Shown here: positions 60,734 to 64,000 of the stretch, piece by piece | How the letters are laid out: every line of letters begins with the position of its first letter | How positions within the stretch are numbered: the stretch's first letter is position 1 | Program-made: the position numbers and the translations under genes | Source: Tethya wilhelma | Taxonomy: Eukaryota > Porifera > Demospongiae > Tethyida > Tethyidae | Assembly (NCBI GenBank): GCA_964030475.1 | Contig: CAXIPT010000001.1 | Coordinates: 25,279,938-25,343,937, forward strand | Length of the DNA: 64,000 nt | Direction of reading: 5' to 3' | The notes under the pieces: generated by a model | Told to the model about the DNA's origin: nothing | Database searches by the model: none | What the model saw: only the letters and a program-made list of their open reading frames with translations

Positions 60734-62077
60734 TGAAGGTGGATAGAGGTTGAGGGTGGATAGAGGATGGGTCAAAGAGATGGTGGTCACTGATAACATA
60801 CTTAACACCTATAGCCAGCTCAGGTGAAACAGTTATCAACACCATGCAATTATACAGATTTCAGCTAGCTCAGCTTCAATGGTTAGCAACACCATACAAT
60901 TATAGACATGTAGCTACTTCACAAGCAGCCCAGGACACTCCTAACTCATGTCTTAGTTTACACAGCAGCTGTAGATGCTAACCATCACCAAGCTATGTCT
61001 TCAGTATATATATATCCTAGCCTCGTCCCCAGGCTCCCCTTTGACCTTTCACTCACGGAAAGGCGAAGGGGAGCCTGGTATCCGAAATCACGTGCATGAC
61101 GTCAATCGTTGCCAAAGAGCAAATACGGGGGCGCGGCGGTTTGATAAATGACGTCAAACTCTTGGTTCTGCGCAAACAGCAATATTCGCGACCGCTGAGC
61201 ACTACAAGCAGCTTCAAAACTTACAAAGAAGGGTAGTCGCTAGTAGTTTATCATCTATTAGTAGTCTACAGTTATAGAACATAACTTACTGATGCTCTAG
61301 ACTACCAAAATTGGATGAAAGACGGGCTGAGCCGCTCGCACGAAGGTTTCGAGTTGCCAGGATGCCAGCAGGGCTAGTTCTGTCCGTGCAGTTACTGTTT
61401 GGCAAAGTTCACTCCTTAGACAGCCTAAAAATAATACTTTTACTATCCGCTTACTGTTTCTATCTGACAAAAACACAAAATCTACTGTGCATTTCATTTT
61501 GCCATACTAGCCTCACGTGGCAAGAAGCATAAAAACGTGGGCAGAGTCATTGACCGCACTACATTATGCCCACGCGCAATTTTCACCGTTCTACCCTGTT
61601 CTATCCCCACGTGATCTCGGATACCAGGCTCCCCTTCTCCTTTCCGTGAGTGAAAGGTCAAAGGGGAGCCTGGGGACGAGGCTATATATATCCCTCTTTA
61701 CAGCTTGAGAACAATGATGGAATCAACACAGATATTGCCATTTTTTGCCAGATGGAAGTACTAGTCTTTTTACAAGGTTCTTTTCCTTCACTAAATAAGT
61801 TTGACAAAACAATTTCTATGTGGCTATAATATTATACAGCTAACTGACAGCAATAACTGCATGGTGGACAATTCTTTTTCAAGATTCTTATGGTGTACGT
61901 TTACGTCAAACAAACAAATAAACAAACCTTTTTCTTCATCTTCTTCATCCTCGTCCAGTTCCTCCTCGTCTCCTGACTCCGCCCCTTCCTGTCCTCCCCC
62001 TCCGGCAGTGTCGAGCACCTCAAACTCCTCTTGGTCCAACTCGAACTCTAGCTCGTTCTCGTGAGGATCACCTTCAC

Positions 62078-62130
<53 letters not shown>

Positions 62131-62946
62131 AAAATAAATATTTTAGCTAGGTAAAGTACATATACAGCTTGTTTAGCAACACTAATACTTCAAGAGTGAA
62201 GTAGTTACTACAGCTACCAATGAATTTCACAGATTAAAAAGTCACAAATGATTGTGATCCACAAATATCGGTCAAAATGGCTACTCTAGATTACTTTCTA
62301 CCACACAGACACAAACTGACCAGCTCCAAGAAGGTCATCAGAAGCCACGCTGTGTCTCCTAGGAGAAGGGTCTTCATCTCCGAAGCTCTCTCCCTCCCCT
62401 CCGAGGTCCTCTGCCATCTGATCCTCCTCTTTACCCCCGTCGTCCTGATTGTGATTAGTGCTCATGATTGCAGGGGGTTGGGGGGAAGATGATGGTGGTG
62501 GGGGGTCGTTAGTGTCACCAACGAGAGGGGCGGTGGGGTCGTTGGGTGTGGCTGTGGATGATTGGTCGTCAGTGCCGTACAGTAGCTCGTCTTCGTCTTC
62601 AGGTGAGAGTGGGTTGAGGGTGGAGTCTAGGGGGATGCGTGTGATGTGTGTACACGTGATACATTTTTCTCTCAAATCTCTTTCTACATGTTTTATACCC
62701 ACAGTCTACCAGAGAAACTTTGCTTGTTCAATAATTCTAGTACTAAGCTTTCTTGAGTTACTTTCTATCAATTATTTACATCTCACTGATAAAGAAAGGG
62801 ACACACTGAAAAAAAAGCAACTGATTCAAAACTTCGAATTTTTCATAGGAAGTTCTGACATACACAGATAATTTATAGAATCATTCTGAAAAATAATGTA
62901 TTTAGAACTAACCTATCTTGTCAGAAGGTGGGCTAGCTTCTGCCAT
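58766..62946 (-). CDS. YTHDC1: YTHDC1 homologue, N-terminal part to mid YTH domain
   Basis: Nuclear reader of N6-methyladenosine in RNA; affects splicing and export. Minus-strand exons: 62946-62913, 62626-62321, 62077-61928, 60687-60544, 60277-60221, 59548-59480, 59224-59121, 58994-58941, 58820-58766; phases join for 324 codons. Start MAEASPPSDKI, then acidic, Glu/Asp-rich and Ser/Lys-rich disordered segments as in the family, then the YTH domain: RYFVIKSNNFENITIAKDK, VWSTPPYNEKKLNKAYR (Trp equals the first cage Trp of human YTHDC1), NVLLIFSVKESGRFQ. The rest of YTH, including the second cage Trp, is absent; sequence to the left is a gap followed by receptor-cluster DNA. Several acceptors are formed by (CT)n microsatellites. 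Confidence 0.9.
59230..59314. repeat. GA/CT microsatellites in YTHDC1 introns
   Basis: Long (GA)n on the + strand, read as (CT)n in the gene: 59018-59049, 59230-59314, 60176-60211, 60451-60501, 60691-60730 and 62080-62127. Those at 59230, 60691 and 62080 end directly in the acceptor AG of exons 7, 4 and 3, acting as the polypyrimidine tract. Confidence 0.85.
59623..59833. mobile_element. TA-flanked inverted-repeat element, full copy
   Basis: Left end taccgtatagcgggaaattt, right end aaatttcccgctatacggta: long, nearly perfect inverted termini flanked by TA, with no coding capacity in about 210 bp. TA flanks suggest mobilisation by a Tc1/mariner-type transposase, which is inference. Related pieces: 18873-19131, 54384-54535, 58609-58741. 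Located in the intron upstream of YTHDC1 exon 6. Confidence 0.75.
61018..61684. mobile_element. Inverted-repeat element with about 67-bp termini
   Basis: Left tagcctcgtccccaggctcc through ggagcctggtatccga (61018-61086) is repeated in inverse at 61617-61684 with about one mismatch. Each terminus is itself a hairpin (aggctcccctttgacc against aaggggagcct). The 530-base centre is GC-richer and has no convincing gene. Flanks are tata-rich, so the target site is unclear. Short relatives: 22255-22364, near 45740, 52828-52888 and 54547-54636. It lies in a YTHDC1 intron. Confidence 0.8.
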
Positions 62947-63316
62947 GGTGGGGTTCTTTGCTTCTGTCACGACTCGATCAGCTTCCGCTCTTGAACTCTG
63001 ACACACAACAAGGTCGCTGACACCTTCTGTGAAAACGCCTCTTCAACTTTTAGTCTTCTTGGCTTCTTTCCACGAAAATCACAGAACACGAGCCGAGGCG
63101 AGAAGGGTGACAGGGAGAAAGACAAAAAGGGAGAGGAGCTAACTAAAAAAACTTTTGTGGGAACTAACAAAAAGGGGGACCCTTCAAGGCTTGACTAAAA
63201 AAGTTCACGCACTCAAAACAAAGGTCCCTTTACACATGGTGTTACCGTATGTAAATTAAGCGAAAAATTAAGTAATTTTCAACAACACCTTGATGCATCA
63301 TGCCCATGTGTTCAAC
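62947..63316. promoter_or_regulatory. Divergent promoter region, YTHDC1 and CCDC51 homologues
   Basis: 370 bases separate the two start codons, pointing away from each other. Contains moderately GC-rich sequence near 63050-63110 and no TATA that I can place. A shared bidirectional promoter is inferred from spacing only. Confidence 0.4.
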
Positions 63317-64000
63317 ATGAGGCTATACTTATTGAGAAGGTATTCCACGTTTGGAAGAGCTGTAACCTACCTCAAAAACACCAGTGAACAACTGACAGGT
63401 CACACAGATGTCCTACAAGCCCAACAGCAAGTGAAGACCAAAAAAGAAGATCTTAGGCAATTTCGTCAGGAGCTTACCCACGCAATTGCATCATACGAAG
63501 AAGTCCAAAAAAAGCTAAAAAGCCTTTACGCTCGAAAGACACAAGTCTACCAAGATCAAAAGAGAGATATCGGGATCTTACAAGCCATCAACAATGAGGA
63601 AGAATCGCTTCTCATTCAGGAGCAGACCTTGCATGCTAACGTTGAAAATTGTACGACCAAAGAACGAGAGTGTTTCGAAAGTTTGAGCGATTGGATCCAA
63701 ATATCGCACGAAAAGGAACGATCACAATCAGAGAGGTTAAAGTACTATTCTCGACTCGGTTCGATTCTAGGTGCTTTTTTTGGATTTCTAGGTTCCCATT
63801 TTTTTCTCCGTCGCGAAGTTAAACGAAATCATCAGACACTGTTGGAAAAACTGGCTATCATTGAAGGTCTACTGGATACTGAAACTGTTTCAACTGTAAA
63901 TCAAAGTCATGAAACGTTTCAACAAGCAGTCCAAAAAGAGCTTCAAGCTGCACAGGAAGTAGTGAAAATGCTTCAAGATGAAGTTTCAGATTGTTCGCAA
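63317..64000 (+). CDS. CCDC51: CCDC51/MITOK homologue, mitochondrial coiled-coil membrane protein (3' end outside)
   Basis: In human, CCDC51 is the pore-forming subunit of a mitochondrial ATP-sensitive potassium channel of the inner membrane. One uninterrupted frame from ATG 63317 to the right edge (228 codons, no stop). Start MRLYLLRRYSTFGRA is Arg-rich, suitable for mitochondrial import; residues 25-150 are charged coiled coil; then ISHEKERSQSERLKYYSRLG, and a hydrophobic segment with Gly spacing (GSILGAFFGFLGSHFFL) matching the family's SHEKER..GSVLGALIG..GS region as I recall it. The C-terminal part is outside the window. It was missed by ORF scanning because no stop is included. Confidence 0.85.
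   Translation, partial: MRLYLLRRYSTFGRAVTYLKNTSEQLTGHTDVLQAQQQVKTKKEDLRQFRQELTHAIASYEEVQKKLKSLYARKTQVYQDQKRDIGILQAINNEEESLLIQEQTLHANVENCTTKERECFESLSDWIQISHEKERSQSERLKYYSRLGSILGAFFGFLGSHFFLRREVKRNHQTLLEKLAIIEGLLDTETVSTVNQSHETFQQAVQKELQAAQEVVKMLQDEVSDCSQ

Noticed and set aside
60118..60808. Ser-Leu repeat frames on the minus strand and Arg-Glu frames on the plus strand
   Set aside because: Translations of (CT)n/(GA)n microsatellites running into real YTHDC1 exons; only the exon parts are coding.

Overview
The window looks like animal (metazoan) nuclear DNA, most probably from a demosponge; the style resembles Amphimedon queenslandica, but that species call is inference. Evidence: compact genes with many short GT-AG introns, AT-rich intergenic DNA, many CA/GA microsatellites, assembly N gaps, two-domain receptor tyrosine phosphatases, a tandem array of immunoglobulin (Ig) genes of a type I do not know from vertebrates, and clear animal housekeeping genes. 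All exon models were read by hand from GT-AG sites, reading phase and paralogue comparison; no transcript was available.

Left part (1-41,000): a tandem cluster on the + strand. It starts with two receptor-type protein tyrosine phosphatases (1-4838, cut at the left edge, and 5604-12635). Each has Ig and fibronectin III (FN3) ectodomains, one membrane segment, a canonical phosphatase domain D1 and a degenerate D2. Six secreted Ig-superfamily genes follow (13021-16915, 19515-25142, 25598-28260, 28776-32567, 32986-35801, 37139-40033), with a 5'-less duplicate (17259-18465) and several relics. The secreted proteins share a signal peptide, an unusual N-terminal Ig-like domain with a Cys-Cys pair that also occurs in the receptors, sometimes an EGF domain, a series of Ig domains, and a C-terminal cysteine module that I cannot assign to a named family. 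Almost all ectodomain exons are phase 1-1. Relics of phosphatase 3' exons between the secreted genes show that the cluster grew by repeated block duplication.

Right part (42,000-64,000): housekeeping genes. A C9orf72 homologue (minus, 48154-42069) lies head to head with the ribonucleotide reductase small subunit RRM2 (plus, 48557-51187). Two tandem cytosolic thioredoxins follow (51500-53035 and 53398-55486; the second has a WCPPC active site). A YTHDC1 (nuclear m6A reader) gene occupies the minus strand from 62946 to 55804, but its middle is missing: a 2.2-kb piece carrying receptor-cluster exons, bounded by N on both sides (56384 and 58571-58608), sits inside it, most simply a scaffolding error. 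A CCDC51/MITOK homologue starts at 63317 and runs off the right edge.

The secreted Ig proteins and Ig-bearing phosphatases share an N-terminal domain and a locus, so a ligand-receptor or recognition system is a reasonable hypothesis. It is inference only. Short inverted-repeat elements (hAT-like, TA-flanked, and a family with about 67-bp termini) and tRNA-like repeats fill several introns. Dinucleotide repeats directly abut many splice sites.
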